The translations under genes and the position numbers were made by a program. This document shows positions 1 to 11,075 of a stretch of DNA of 64,000 nt, piece by piece; position 1 is the first letter of the stretch; each line of letters opens with the position of its first letter. The notes below the pieces were generated by a model that was not told the DNA's origin, ran no database searches, and saw only the letters and a list, made by a program, of their open reading frames with translations. The stretch is taken from the NCBI GenBank assembly GCA_031308135.1, contig JAHLJT010009436.1, positions 162,685,683 to 162,749,682 on the forward strand, given 5' to 3'. Source of the DNA: Acheta domesticus. Its lineage: Eukaryota > Arthropoda > Insecta > Orthoptera > Gryllidae.

Positions 1-215
1 GGCGGCGCGGCGGTTGACGAGGGGGCCGCAAGCGTTGACGTCATCCCGCCTCGGGCCGCTCCGCTTCTGTCGCAGGCGGATCTCTCTGACATGCTTCGTC
101 GCAAGCGCTGCGCGCGGGACAGTTGAGTGCGCACGGGCGGCGTGGAAGCGATGCGCTTCGTGGGAAGGTTGGCGGTGGGAAAACCGCACGAAGATGTCTG
201 GGAAATGACTCATGA
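1..215. promoter_or_regulatory. GC-rich CpG-dense block with CRE and AP-1 motifs
   Basis: The window opens in a short CpG-rich block that drops abruptly to AT-rich DNA near 216. It contains a perfect cAMP-response-element palindrome TGACGTCA (36-43) and an AP-1 consensus TGACTCA (206-212). Such blocks can be promoters, CpG islands or distal enhancers, or simply the edge of a GC-rich repeat. The block is cut by the window start, so its full size is unknown. No reading frame here resembles a known protein. A regulatory role is inference from the two motifs only. Confidence 0.25.
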
Positions 216-1372
216 CGAAGTAGTTGCTTGATTTGATAACATCTACCATAATGTTATTTTGATGTGAATAGTCTGGCAAATTTTATTTAGGAGATGGAGG
301 GCGTCGGTCGGTTAAACTGCGAGTAACAAAAACAAATATTAATATCACTTACATCTTTGCAACCGTAATACTTGCACGATAGTAAAGAGCCAATGTTTTC
401 ACCTATTCTGTAGTTCTCATTAAACACAGATGAATAGTAAAGAGGATAGTTTGTGTTGCTGGTGTTCTGATAATTGTTTTCCAAACTGAATACTTTTCAA
501 GGTAATCTTAATGTTTAATGTTATTTGTCGGGAACTAACAATTTAACAGATCTTAGACCTTTTATTTGTGACAGTTATAAATATGCGTACAATAATTTTA
601 TAATGGATAAAAATAATTATATATAAACTCAAAAAAAATGTTCGAAATTCTAAAAGTACTAAAGTGGTCATTGAACTAGAATGTGTTTGGTACTTATTAT
701 GGGTTAAAAATCCACCTCAGGATTAAATTTCGAAAGAAAGAACAACAGCAAGTATGTTAACTGATGAATAAAAGGAGTAATTAAGTTTTATTGCAAATAA
801 ATTGTGAGTGTAATTAAAGAATGAAGAAATAACTATCCACGATTGAATTTTAACCCAAACTCTATACCACTGGTTTTGATTACGTACTGAATTATTTGCA
901 GGATACAAGGTCTACCTCTAATGTTTAAATTGTTCTGAAAGTTCAAATTATAAGTACAAGTGTATGTAAATATTGTAAATAAGTAGCATCTAATGTAAGT
1001 TTAGTTTGTAAGTATGTAAGTGTTAATATGTAAGTTTGCATTATATGTGCAGTAATGTGTAAATAATGTTAACGAATAGCCTAAAATGTTAATAGTAGTT
1101 TATAATATTAATATAAGATTAGGGTTAACATCTAGGTTAGCGCTCTCCTCCCACAAAACTGTACACCCAAAATAAAATAAATGCCATTATATCATAAATG
1201 ATTGAGTTTGACAAAACATTGTAATTCACTCAAACAAAATTTGATTAGTTAATAAAAAATCCCTAGTAACTTTTTTCTAAAGCTACAATTTTCACTTCGT
1301 CATTTTTTCCCTTCTATTTCTTTTTTATTATTTTAAACTTTCGGTTGCTATTGAAAGAAGAAAACTCTTTGT
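216..1372. other. AT-rich intergenic or intronic DNA, no gene seen
   Basis: AT-rich sequence with many stops in all frames. 940-1110 is rich in short TGTAAGT/TAAGTATGTAA-like variants but shows no clean period. I see no splice-bounded frame, RNA gene or recognisable mobile-element end. Confidence 0.6.
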
Positions 1373-1500
1373 CAGCGCCCTTCTTTTACAGCCTTTACAA
1401 CTTGTGACAGGAAGTTAATGACGAAGACCTCTTCCCTTCTGTGAACATGTCCGGAATTCAAGAAGGGAATCCATGTATCTCGGACGTGTGAAGGGCGCTG
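1373..1500. repeat. 128-bp segment bounded by perfect 11-bp inverted repeats
   Basis: CAGCGCCCTTC at 1373-1383 is the exact reverse complement of GAAGGGCGCTG at 1490-1500. The interior is non-coding. This could be a very short MITE or a chance inverted repeat. No clear target-site duplication flanks it, so a mobile origin is unproven. Confidence 0.3.
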
Positions 1501-2102
1501 TCCATTCAGCGCTGTCGAGATGGATAGGCCGCGTTGATCAGCTGCTAAGTGGGTGAATTGGTGGCATCCGCTTTGTGCACAGTATTTGGGCTCAGAGCTC
1601 TCCTGTTATTTGTCATTACTGACACTTACGGGAAGATTAATTAATGTAATAATAAGAGGGGAGATACTAGGCGCTGTAGGAAAGGTACGATTACCGGGAG
1701 ACTGGGAGAAAGTACTCGACGCCTGTCTTGTATCACTGAGCGCTAAATAGGCAGGTAAATGAGTGTGCGTGCTACAATGGAGTTACTTGTGGTGGTTATG
1801 CTTTTCACGCTGTACATTAGTTTAACATTTCTTCTTTAGAGAGCTACTTCTGTAGATAACGAATTTACCGAAGTTCATTCTTTCTGAATCGTGCAACTTT
1901 ATATTCACAGATTACATTTTATTTTTGAGGTTAACGCAAATTTTTATCCAAATATCTTCTCACCATTAAATTGACACGACAATAAAACTTGTTACAGGCT
2001 ATCAAATTGTCACTCAAATTACATCGTTACTAACTTCATAGTACTGTAATATATTTTAGAATTCTACGGCTGATTTATTCAGTGAAATATTGTTAATTAT
2101 GA
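1501..2102. other. Unique non-coding sequence up to the duplication boundary
   Basis: Mixed-composition DNA followed by AT-rich DNA, with no gene-like frame or RNA. It ends where similarity to the second copy begins; the shared sequence starts with AATATATTAGCAT at 2103. Confidence 0.6.
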
Positions 2103-2243
2103 AATATATTAGCATATTTTATAACTTATATAAGATAATATATTTTATACACTGTCTTAAAAGAACAGGATATTTTAATTCAGCTGGGCCAATTCCAATC
2201 TCTGTCCGCGACACCGCTTATCGCCATCTCTCGGCGACGCGGC

Positions 2244-2314
2244 GAAGAAGCACCGTCGGTCGCAAGCTTTGCCGAAATAAAGCGGGTCCGTGTCTTAGCA
2301 CGCGGTGCTTCTTC
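2244..2314. repeat. Inverted repeat with 12-bp arms (possible stem-loop)
   Basis: GAAGAAGCACCG at 2244-2255 is perfectly complementary to CGGTGCTTCTTC at 2303-2314, with 47 bp between. In copy 2 the left arm has one change (GAAGAAGTACCG near 21526-21537), so the pairing is not fully kept. This argues against a strongly constrained RNA hairpin. It lies in a GC-balanced segment (about 2180-2340) between AT-rich DNA and the C-rich minisatellite. Confidence 0.35.
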
Positions 2315-2354
2315 AGTTTATCATTTCGTGACACCATAATTAATTAAATTTCGA

Positions 2355-2930
2355 AGAAGCCAACGCCGCCGCCTCCACCGCGCCCGTTGCTTCCGCCTCC
2401 ACCGCCAGTAACCCGCTTGCTGTGCCCGCCGTCCCCGGCCGCTGTCGCCCTTGCAGCCCCATCTCGGTGGCCATTCCCCCGCTTCCCCTCCACCCTACTG
2501 CCCTTCACCCCGTTGCGGTCACTCATGCTGCGTTTCCCGCACAGCTTCCCCGCCCCCTCACGTTCCCACAACCTCGCTTCTCCGCCATCACGCTTTACAG
2601 CCACCCGCTATCCTGACCTATGTCCCCGCCTTCCGACTTCCCCGTCACTTGATTTCCTTGCCAATGGATTTCCACGCCACCCGACTTCCCCGCTATCCAA
2701 CATCCCAGCTACCCGACTTACCCGGCATCGGACCTCCCCGCCACCTGGCTTCCCCGCCACCCGATATCTCCACCACCCGACATCCTAGCGCTTACTTTCC
2801 TCACCTGTCTTCCCGCCCCTCCACTTCAAGACTTCCCCGCTACAATTCTCCCGCCAACCGAGTTCCCGGACAACCGATATCTCCCGCTTCCCCGCCACCC
2901 AGTTTCCCCGATACCTCGGCGTCGTCGCCC
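2355..2930. repeat. C-rich pyrimidine minisatellite, copy 1
   Basis: Degenerate tandem repeats on the theme of CACCCGACTTCCCCGC, clearest at 2600-2900. Open frames in several registers give low-complexity Pro/Ser/Arg/His-rich translations, as expected from a C-rich repeat. A 112-bp block (2763-2874) occurs once here and twice in copy 2. I treat this as non-coding. Confidence 0.75.
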
Positions 2931-4141
2931 TTCTCTCCCGCTCCGTCATCTTCCTCTTCACCACCATCGTTGCCAAGCCAGCGCTGCTGGAGAGGAGGGC
3001 AAAGGCAGCTGCAGTTGGCGGAGCAAGCACGCGAGCAGCCGCCAGGTGCCGCCGATATTACGCTCACCGTCACTTCCCCGCACGTCCCAAGACAGGCTGC
3101 TTTCGGAACACCTGAGTGACTTCATGACCCAATAGGTTTTGAATCTGTTCTTTTGGTGGAGAGGATACAGAGTATCTTCAGATACGGGGCACATAAACAC
3201 GTTTAGACGCTGATCATTTTGAAGTACTTCAGTACTCAGAATGGCAAAATAGCAACTTACGACACATTGTCCGTTACCCGAACTGCCGAGAGATATTCAT
3301 AAGATACATTCAAGTCCCTTTACATATCTCGGTGATCCAACACCTCACACAGAGTAGAAGTATATTGAAACATGATAACACGTCACTATACTGTATAGCT
3401 TCATCCTGCTATCTAGCATTTAACTTGCAACTCTTTTTAATTTCACCTTATAACCTTAAGAATTTAGGCTCGACTGTCCTCTTTAAACAACAGTTTACAA
3501 AATATTCGATTCTGTATTTTATGAAATTCTCAGTTTTCTAATTTACTTATGATATATTCTTTTTAATATATGTTTTATTTTCGAATTTAAATAAAATTAT
3601 TTTTTCAATACAACGCATTTTACAGTTGCACCTAATCTTCTTCTCCCTTATCTTCATTTTTTCTCTTTTCTCTCTCCCTCGTTTTTTTCCTTCCTTGCAA
3701 TCTACATAACGTAATATAGAGAATTTATGATCATGCTGCGGAAAGACTTGCGACCTAAAAACTCTGATAATGTGGGACACTGATATCGAAAAAGTGAAAA
3801 AAATTGATACAGAATGTAGTGAATTATTTCCTGTATGACACTATATTGTCAGAATCCAAGCTTTGTGGCACGTAAAATAAGGCATTAACTAACGACAACA
3901 TAAATGAAGGAATCAATCAGAAGCATTGTTGCATGTTTCGTATATGGAACATACCATACGATGTATACTTCGGTCAAATATACTGAATCGTCGCATGTTA
4001 CAAATGGCACTTTTTAATATTTAATTATCGTAATGTTCATTACGATAATTGCCTGGAAACCAAAGTCTGGAAACCAAATTCACCACTTTGTATCTGAAGT
4101 CCCCAATATGCAGTCAGTGTGAAATATAAGTGGCATAGACA
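2931..4141. other. Non-coding stretch between minisatellite and conserved block
   Basis: GC-balanced to about 3150, then AT-rich with T/C-rich runs (3640-3700). There is no supported exon. The copy 2 counterpart (22320-25218) is interrupted by the extra ~1.6 kb at 23255-24886 and by about 65 extra bp near 25027-25092. Confidence 0.6.
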
Positions 4142-4770
4142 TTTTTCCTTGTGTTTGGTCGCTGCAAACTGTGCGGTGGGAGTTAACAGCAATAAGATAC
4201 CTCATGACTACAAATTGTCCCTTAATTTTAACAAAAATTGTTTGAAAAATGTAAACAAATACATAAATACAAATTTATTGTATATTATTGCTGTTATCTC
4301 CCTCTGCTGTTTCCACAGATCCAAAAACGGAGTGAATACCTAAGTGTCCACGCTCTCTTTACTCTGACTGTACGCCACTAGGGCGCGAGCACCTTTGTGC
4401 ATTTCACGTGCGCTATCTATCACCGGCGCCTTCGCTCGTGGGAGCCCTCGTTGATTCGCCGACGGACACTGCGCGGCGCGGCGCGGCGCGGGCGGCGCTT
4501 GTTTTGTCTGTGATTCGCACTTAATGCCGCTACTTGTAGACAAAGCCCGCGCCTCTTCATCCGAGCGCCACCTGGAGATTAATGGACCATTAATCATGGA
4601 GGCCCCTTGTGAGCCCTTTAATTGTGCGCACGCGCGCCCTGCGCCCTGCCGCTCGCTAAGTCTCCGGTCGCCCCGCCGGAAAATGGGCGCCTGCAACAGG
4701 CGTATGCTCCACCGAGGGCTGGCGGCCCTCCTGGCTGGCGTTGGCGGTAGTTGGTGTGCAGTTGTCCGTT
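4142..4770. promoter_or_regulatory. Candidate regulatory block with palindromic Exd-Hox-type site, copy 1
   Basis: 4142-4467 is identical over 326 bp to 25219-25544. GC-rich sequence then follows to 4770 with only a few substitutions and a short GGCGC-repeat length change. Motifs seen: CACGTG E-box (4405-4410), CACCTG E-box just before 4575, a 9-bp perfect palindrome GATTAATGG/CCATTAATC (4577-4595, 1-nt spacer) and TTTAATTG near 4618. The minus strand of 4587-4597 reads ATGATTAATGG, matching the known PBC(Exd)-Hox consensus ATGATTNATGG. A strong acceptor-like tract ending CTGTTTCCACAG lies near 4307-4318, so a non-coding first exon or promoter is also possible. No known protein is encoded. 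Confidence 0.35.
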
Positions 4771-5205
4771 GCAGCAACGATCACAGAGTTGATATTTCAT
4801 TCCGTGCAGCAACGATCACGGTTTTATTTAATTCCGTGCAGCAACGATCACGGAATTGATATTTCATACCGTGCAGCAACGATCATGGTGTTATTTCATT
4901 CCGTGCAGTAACGGTCACAGAGCTGATATTTCTTTCCGTGCAGCAAGGATCACGGTTTTATTTAATTTCGTACAGAAACGATCATGGAATTGATATTCAT
5001 ATCGTGCAGCAACGAATACGAATTGATATTTCATTTCGTGAGGCAACGATCACAGAATTAATATTTCATGCTGTGCACAAACGATCACAGAATTGATATT
5101 TCATACCGTGCAGCAACAATCACGGTTTTATTTAATTCCGTGCAGCAACGATCACGGAATTGATATTTCATACCGTGCAGCAACGATCATGGTGTTATTT
5201 CATTC
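4771..5205. repeat. 35-bp satellite, about 13 units, copy 1
   Basis: Tandem units built on CCGTGCAGCAACGATCACGG followed by AATTGATATTTCAT or TTTTATTTAAT variants. I count about 13 units. Two variant tails (GGAATTGATATTT and GGTTTTATTTAA) partly alternate, suggesting a higher-order unit. CCGTG and CACGG at the ends of the core are inverted, so each unit can form a small hairpin. Confidence 0.85.
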
Positions 5206-6080
5206 ATATATGATTTGATATTTCATACATATATGAGACTATTTATGTGGTTGATTTCTCTCACATTTCAGCAATCCCCAGTCAGATGTTTTCACCGCCG
5301 CGCCGTTGGCTTGCCTTCTTGTTAAAGAGCTTGTCATAATTCTGCGTTGATCCTGTAACAACTCCTAGGGGAATGCAAGACCTAGGGCTTGTTATCCTAT
5401 GTTGATTTTTATTTTTATTTTTATTAATTTATTTCCACAAATCAGCAATTTTGTTTTATAGGAAATCGTTAAAGTTATGAAAATTCATAATTAAAGACAA
5501 AAAAGCATAAAATACGATACATTCTTGAGTGTAAAAAGAAGTAACATGCATAAATTACAATAATTCTTTTTAATAAACAAAAATAAGGGGAGCTCTCGAG
5601 TTCCTCAATATTGTTTGATACATTTCCAGTATAAATGTTTAATCTTTTATTTATTCTTATTTTTGAGTGATTAATGGGGCGTGAGCAAGTTGTATGAAAT
5701 ATTTATCATAAGGGGAGCTAGTTTTGATTCGTGATGTTGGGGATGAAAACGTTGTCCTTTTATTAGTCTTTCAATAATTCCTGACTTGTATAACTTCCCG
5801 GATCCGTGTCTTTTCCTGTTTGTGTTAGAATTTATTAAATCTTTTCGTAATTTGAAACACTATTTTTTCTAACGAATACGTGTATCTACATTTTTTTGTG
5901 TCCTAGACTATTGGTAAATACGGAATATAAAGCCAGTTAAAGGTTTTTTTTAATAAACTCATTACCATTGATTCATGCGAACCAATGGCGGCTGGTGCTT
6001 TGGTTGAATGTTTGCACAACCCTAGATAATTGAAAAAATCTGATAATATATGGTTAATACACATTTTACATTTAATGATA
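5206..6080. other. AT-rich non-coding DNA
   Basis: AT-rich sequence with short (TTTTTA)n-like runs near 5405-5435. Its counterpart is 26136-27000. No gene, RNA or transposon end is recognised. Confidence 0.6.
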
Positions 6081-6825
6081 TTCCATATCTGCAGGGGGGA
6101 TCTTGTCTGCGTAGATGGGCAAGATCTCTGGTGAAGAGATGCAGAGGACCACCCCGACCCTTAGTTTCATGACGGCACTCACGCCATTAGCTTCAAGGTG
6201 GAGGCAGTGAGTAGGCGATGCTAAGCTCCTGGCTTTTAAGCCCCGCTCAATAACCTACCAGTTGAGCATGTGGCGCGTCGACCTTTGGGCAAGGTTGAGT
6301 GAAGGAGATTCTCGGAATGCTCTGGAATCCTTATTTAGAAGTACAGCGGGACTCTGAGGTTGCCCAGGTTCTGGCGAAACCCACGTCGATAGCCTAAAGG
6401 TGCAGGTAGTGGGGAGACGGGTTGGAGGCTCTGAGCTGCTCGAACATTAGTTCAGGTGGCCTCCAATTGGGCTCTTGGCTTCGTCGTGGAAGTGGCCCGA
6501 TACTCTGGACAAAGAGGAGGGACTTGTTCCCGGCGCAAGTGAGTGACGCATTGTCGAAACTCCGAGGCTACTGCCCGGATAGTTAGTAGCTCTGAGCTGG
6601 CAGGGCGTCCCATTACTCAGGCGTTGTATGGGGAGGTTGCCGCGAAGGCAAATTGGGCACCAGCCGGATCCGGTTACGAGACTTTCGGCGTACTTGTGCG
6701 CCGTCGGGGGATTAGAGTAAGAGCTGAAGCTCAGGGACCAAATCTGGGAAATTGTTTCCCCGGGTTGAACAAGATTATGTGTGGGGTAGTAGCCGAGGCA
6801 GGGTGTCACGAATGATATTCAATAT
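6081..6825. repeat. GC-balanced block, unclassified repeat candidate
   Basis: An abrupt GC-balanced block between AT-rich flanks, with counterpart at 27000-27735. The minus strand is open over 6447-6809, but the counterpart in copy 2 carries frame-changing indels, so the frame is not maintained. The sharp composition boundaries suggest an old mobile element or a GC-rich non-coding exon. I could not assign a family. Confidence 0.3.
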
Positions 6826-7006
6826 TCAAAATATTGCAAGAATATCGATGTACATGAAATCATTTTGAAATCAAAGAGCGTCCATCAGGCGCTCTCTCCG
6901 GCATCTCGTGCGCTCACAAGTAGTGCACCATGTCATGCTCATAAGCTCTTTTACTGCGTTTACTCTTTGTCCGCCATTCGCCACATGGTCCGCGTTATTT
7001 TCGCAC

Positions 7007-7532
7007 GGGAAGAGATGGCTTAGTGCATCAACCTGATGTCACTGCAGTCCCTCTGAGCGGGAGGTCCTAGGTTCGAGTCCCGACGGCGGCATGATTTTCG
7101 ACACTAGCTTGTCAGCTAGGTCAAATTCAGTCGCTGTCTGGAAGAGAATTCTAGCTGCGGCTGCTCTGATCGGTATATTTGCGTGGTTTCTCCGATCAAT
7201 ACCAGGCGAATGCTGGAGCAGTACCCTAAGAAACGGGCCACGGACCTCGCGCGAACTTTCCTTCATCTTCCTCTTACACACACACTTACAGTAACACACT
7301 ACACTACCACACATGCCGGGAGACAGGTCAGGAGCTTACAGCTTGTCCCGGCTGGGGCTGTGCCCCGCTGGTGAGAGATACCTGGTTGAGGGGAAAACCC
7401 TGATAGTTGACGGTAGGTCGGCGCCGGATCACGCCATCCAGTGGGAAAAAGATCATCGCCACCTCCCAAGAAAAACTCACAGGACTAATGACCTAAGTAG
7501 TTGACGCGCCCGGAAACACGAATCAATAAAGT
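7007..7532 (+). mobile_element. Full-length tRNA-derived SINE, family A, copy 1
   Basis: A 526-bp element flanked by a perfect 13-bp target-site duplication GTTATTTTCGCAC (6994-7006 and 7533-7545). The head has RNA polymerase III promoter boxes: A box TGGCTTAGTGC (7016-7026) and B box GGTTCGAGTCC (7070-7080). The body runs through an ACACAC-rich stretch near 7278-7315 and ends in a short tail AATCAATAAA. Open frames inside are incidental. Related copies elsewhere in the window show it is a dispersed family. Unlike SINEs with long A-tails, the tail is very short; at over 500 bp it is long for a SINE. Confidence 0.9.
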
Positions 7533-7545
7533 GTTATTTTCGCAC

Positions 7546-7949
7546 CGCAACGAGCCATCGGCTCATAGGACAGGGATCTGTCAGCAGAGCGAGGCGTACG
7601 AAAGGAATACCAATTTTCTCCCTTTGTCTGGAACTAGCTGAAACTTAATTTGATGAATTTTGCGTGTTATTAAAGGGGCAGAAGTTCAGTCAATTTTTGA
7701 CGACATTGAATGCATTATGTATGGTGTTTGGAAAATGTACTTTCATTTGATGTTAGCTTGGTTGATTCAGATTGTGCATTCATATTATTGTGTGCATTGA
7801 TGTGTCCTTTGTGTAAAGCTGTCCTTTCATGACAGTCTCTCTTTCTGTCCCTCTTCTGCTAACTGCGTGTGCAATGATGGTCTCTGCAGCTATAATATAT
7901 GAGCATCGTTGTGAATACGACTGTGCGTGTGGAATATCTGTCATTATTG

Positions 7950-7950
<1 letters not shown>
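7546..7950. other. Non-coding flank between SINE and TA repeat
   Basis: Mixed-composition sequence without a maintained frame. Counterpart at 28463-28865. Confidence 0.55.

Positions 7951-7951
<1 letters not shown>

Positions 7952-7986
<35 letters not shown>
7952..7986. repeat. (TA)n microsatellite, copy 1
   Basis: Uninterrupted TA dinucleotide repeat of about 34 bp. The copy 2 array (28868-28909) is longer, about 41 bp, as expected for a fast-mutating microsatellite. Confidence 0.95.
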
Positions 7987-7990
<4 letters not shown>

Positions 7991-9400
7991 TAGTGACATT
8001 TTATTTCGTTATCATCACCATTAGTAGCATCATTAACAACCAAGATCATGAAGTAAACTAGTGAACTGTGTCCAACAGTAGTGCATTATGATTGTTGCAA
8101 AATGCTGGAGAGCGATCACGGTATTTTCGAAACCTTCTTCGTTTTCTTGTTGTGTCAATGTTATTGCCGGCACAAACTGGAGTGCTCAGTGGAAATCAAC
8201 GCCAGGACCATATGCGGGGGAGTGAACATACCTGACAAGGACACTGCGCATGATATGATGTAAATAATGTTTGAATATAGACTTTTATGAAATGAGTCTT
8301 TATTAACTTACATCAATTGCTTAGGCTTAATTATACGAGTATATTAGTGTTCTGGATTTTAGAAATTACATTTCCGTCATTCAGTGGATCTGCTATCGCT
8401 AGATTGTTGGGCATCAACCGCCACTGTTTGGAATTCATAGATAACTAGTATTTCAAAGTCAAAGTTACGAATGTTAGTTGAAGATTAACTTTTACAACAA
8501 ATATAACGTTTGAAGAAAAACATATTATCTTATTTTCTCGAGTATTTTGTACATTATTATTAATTTTCTAATTTTAAATTTTAAACCATTTTATTGTTAC
8601 AATATCTAAGTACAACATTTCGGAAAAAACTGTTTCGAAGAATAGATACTGAAAATAGTTAAAATTCATTTATCTCGAATTGTATATAATATAGATCATA
8701 ACTATGCAGACAGTACATACATACTCGAAACGTACTGCCTTTACCAGTACAAGAGGGACTCGGGAACAGAGAGTGCAAACAAAAGTGTAAGAAGAAAGTT
8801 ACCCTTTTAACTATATTCCATTTGTTCACGACGGAATGAATTGTTTTCCGAAACGTTGACCAAGAGTATTTTAACCATAAGAAATAATTTAAAATTTTGA
8901 AAATAGTAGAAAGAAAATTGTCGATAATTTAAAAATAATATACAAGAGTCATGTACCTGTGAAGAGAAACTGGAACATCATTTAGGAAAAATGCCACCAA
9001 GAGAACTCATTAAGAAGAGTAAATACAGAATAACTTACGTTTCAAGTTATTGTAATGTTTCGCACCATAAAACAAGAATGTTTCAGATGTAAAGCTTACT
9101 GTCTAGAAAACATTCTACCAGCGAATAACATCAAACCATTTTTAGAGTGTTTAAAATACCATTTATTCTAATTCAAATATTTTATTTTAAAGTCGGTGTT
9201 TATAGCTTCTTTTGCTTGAATATTACGTCCTCCCTCGTTCCAGTTTGTATCACTCCTGTACATTCTCATTTCTCTCTTTCGTGGAGCTGTATTATTTTTC
9301 AGGACAATATACTGGTGTCGTGAACCTCAACAATGTATCTCCTTATCACTATTTCCGAGAAAACCTTTTTTTCTTTCCTTTTTTTTCCTTTTACGTTTGG
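7987..9400. other. AT-rich non-coding DNA
   Basis: AT-rich, stop-dense sequence. A small open frame at 8081-8263 is broken in copy 2 by indels that are not multiples of three (an extra G near 29140), so I do not call it coding. Counterpart about 28910-30330. Confidence 0.6.
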
Positions 9401-9419
9401 GCGCAACAAAATATTTCTA

Positions 9420-10135
9420 GCCGCCAGTATATCTCGAAAAATCCGCCGACAAGAGGAGAATTTCGCCGAATCCCGATCCGCGGCTCCAATAAGACGCCGG
9501 CCGTATGCTGCACCTGCTCGCGCCCGGGATCCTCATCACGTCCTCTCCGCCCCTCCCTCCGCGCCACACACGGCCCAGCGACGCCGTCGCCTCGCCCGCC
9601 CAGGCCGCACCTCCCCTCCCCTCCCTCCGCGCCACACAGGCCCAGCGATGGTTGCCCCGCCCGCCCACGCCGCACCTCCCCACCCCTGCGCTACCCAGTG
9701 CTTTCATGCTCCGAGTCGGCTCCGTTCCGCCACCTTCCCTCACTCCTCCTCCGTTCTTCCCGGCCCATGCCCTTCGCTGGATCCTTCTCACCCGAGTCTT
9801 GCTCCACCCGTACTTCTTCTCTTAGCCCTGCTTCTCCGTAACATCTCCTCCACTCCACGAGTCGATCCTCCCCACGTGACGTCGGCCTTTGCCTTCTCCT
9901 CATCATCGTTCTCCTTGTTCTCCTCCGAATTTCAACTCCCCTTACCCGGATACTATCCACCTCATCCTTACCACTGCTCTGTGACTCCTGCCCGATCTGT
10001 TCCTCTCCATCTCGCACCTTCCCATTCCGATCCCCCACGCCCTCGTTTTTCAGTGCTGTCTCTTCCTGGCCTTCTGTACCCGCTCTACCCTCCCTACTTA
10101 CCCCGCTGAGTTCTTGATCACCCTGGTGCCGCGCC
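9420..10135. repeat. C-rich low-complexity block with short tandem duplication, copy 1
   Basis: Pyrimidine-rich, CpG-containing sequence. Within 9549-9685 a ~66-bp unit containing CCTCCGCGCCACACA occurs twice in tandem. Frames on both strands translate to Pro/Ser/Arg-rich low-complexity strings and differ in length between copies. Counterpart at 30345-31060. Confidence 0.6.
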
Positions 10136-10424
10136 ATCCTGCCACGTCACACATCTGAACCACCCCAGCTTCCTTCGTCCCGCTCCATATCCGTCTCGCG
10201 TCCCACCTGAGTCCTGTTCCGGTTTGCCCCGCCCACTGTGCGCGTCGCGCCACCGCCGCAGTGCTCGGAGCCCTTGCTCTAACTCGGCGCTGTTGTGGAC
10301 GCGTTGTGGGGGAGGAGGGATATGCGCTCGGGCAGCCGGCGAGAACGCGCTATTCCGACCCGCGCGGCATACGACGCCGCCGCCGCCGTCGCCGCATGTG
10401 CCGGTTGAAGGAGATGAGACAGGA
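10136..10424. other. GC-rich CpG-dense lead-in to pentamer array
   Basis: GC-rich sequence with a short GCC/CGC trinucleotide run (10370-10396) that is longer in copy 2 (31290-31322). It may be a CpG-island-like or repeat-flank sequence. No gene is recognised. Confidence 0.4.
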
Positions 10425-11075
10425 TGGGGCGGGGCGAGACGGAACTGGACGGAGAGGGGCGGTGTGGGGCGGACCAGGGAACGGAAAGAGGTGAGGTGCG
10501 ATCCGGGGCGAAATGGGACGGAGCAGGGGGGAGGTGCACAGAGCGGGGCGGAAGCGGAGGGAACGGGGAAGAGCGGTGCGGAGCGTGACGGAGCGGTGCG
10601 GGGAGGGGCGGTGCGGTGCGGGGCGGGCCGGGGCGGGGCGGAGCAGGACGGAGCGGTGCGGAGCGGGACGGAGCGGGGAAGAGCGGGATAGAGCGGTGCG
10701 GGGTGATGCGGAGCGGAGCGGGGAAGGGCGGGACAGAGCGGGACGAAGCGGGGCAGAGAGGGACGGAGCGGGGAAGAGCGGGGTGGGGAAGAACTGGACG
10801 GAGCGAGGCGGGGCAGAGCGGGGCGGAGCGGTGCGGATTGTTGCGGGGCGGTGCCGAGCGGAGAACGGCGGGACGGAGCGGTGCGGGAGTGGCACGGAGA
10901 GGTGCGGAGTGGGGCGGGGAAGAGCGGGACGGAGCGGTGCGGCGGGCAGTGCGGAGCGGGGAGGAACGAGGAAGAGCGGGGCGGAGCGGGGGAAAACGAG
11001 GTGGAGCTGGACCGTACAGGGTAAAGGACGGAACGGGATCGGGGAAGGGTTGGGCGGAGTGGAGCGGAGTGGGGA
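10425..11075 (+). repeat. GNGCG pentamer satellite, large array, copy 1
   Basis: About 650 bp of degenerate 5-bp units (GAGCG, GTGCG, GGGCG, GGACG, with GGGAA spacers). Because 5 and 3 are coprime, the array can be open in all six frames, which produces long Arg/Gly/Glu- or Pro/Ser/Arg-rich shadow frames. The G-rich plus strand could favour R-loops or non-B DNA. Counterpart at 31340-31960. Confidence 0.9.

Noticed and set aside
2387..3119. 133- and 222-codon frames in the C-rich region
   Set aside because: Minisatellite-derived Pro/Ser/Arg strings. The copy 2 versions are altered by indels and a tandem unit gain.
4340..4859. Open frames of 111 and 145 codons on opposite strands over the candidate regulatory block
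   Set aside because: Opposite-strand overlap, CpG-rich composition and no family resemblance. The minus frame changes length with the GGCGC repeat. A non-coding role fits better.
4771..5205. A CRISPR array (regular ~35-bp repeats)
   Set aside because: Units are directly tandem without unique spacers, and the context is eukaryotic.
7016..7080. A functional tRNA gene
   Set aside because: Only the A and B boxes are tRNA-like. The cloverleaf is not supported and the unit is the head of a dispersed SINE with a target duplication.
8081..8263. 60-codon cysteine-containing frame
   Set aside because: The copy 2 counterpart has a single-base insertion near 29140 and other indels that destroy the frame.
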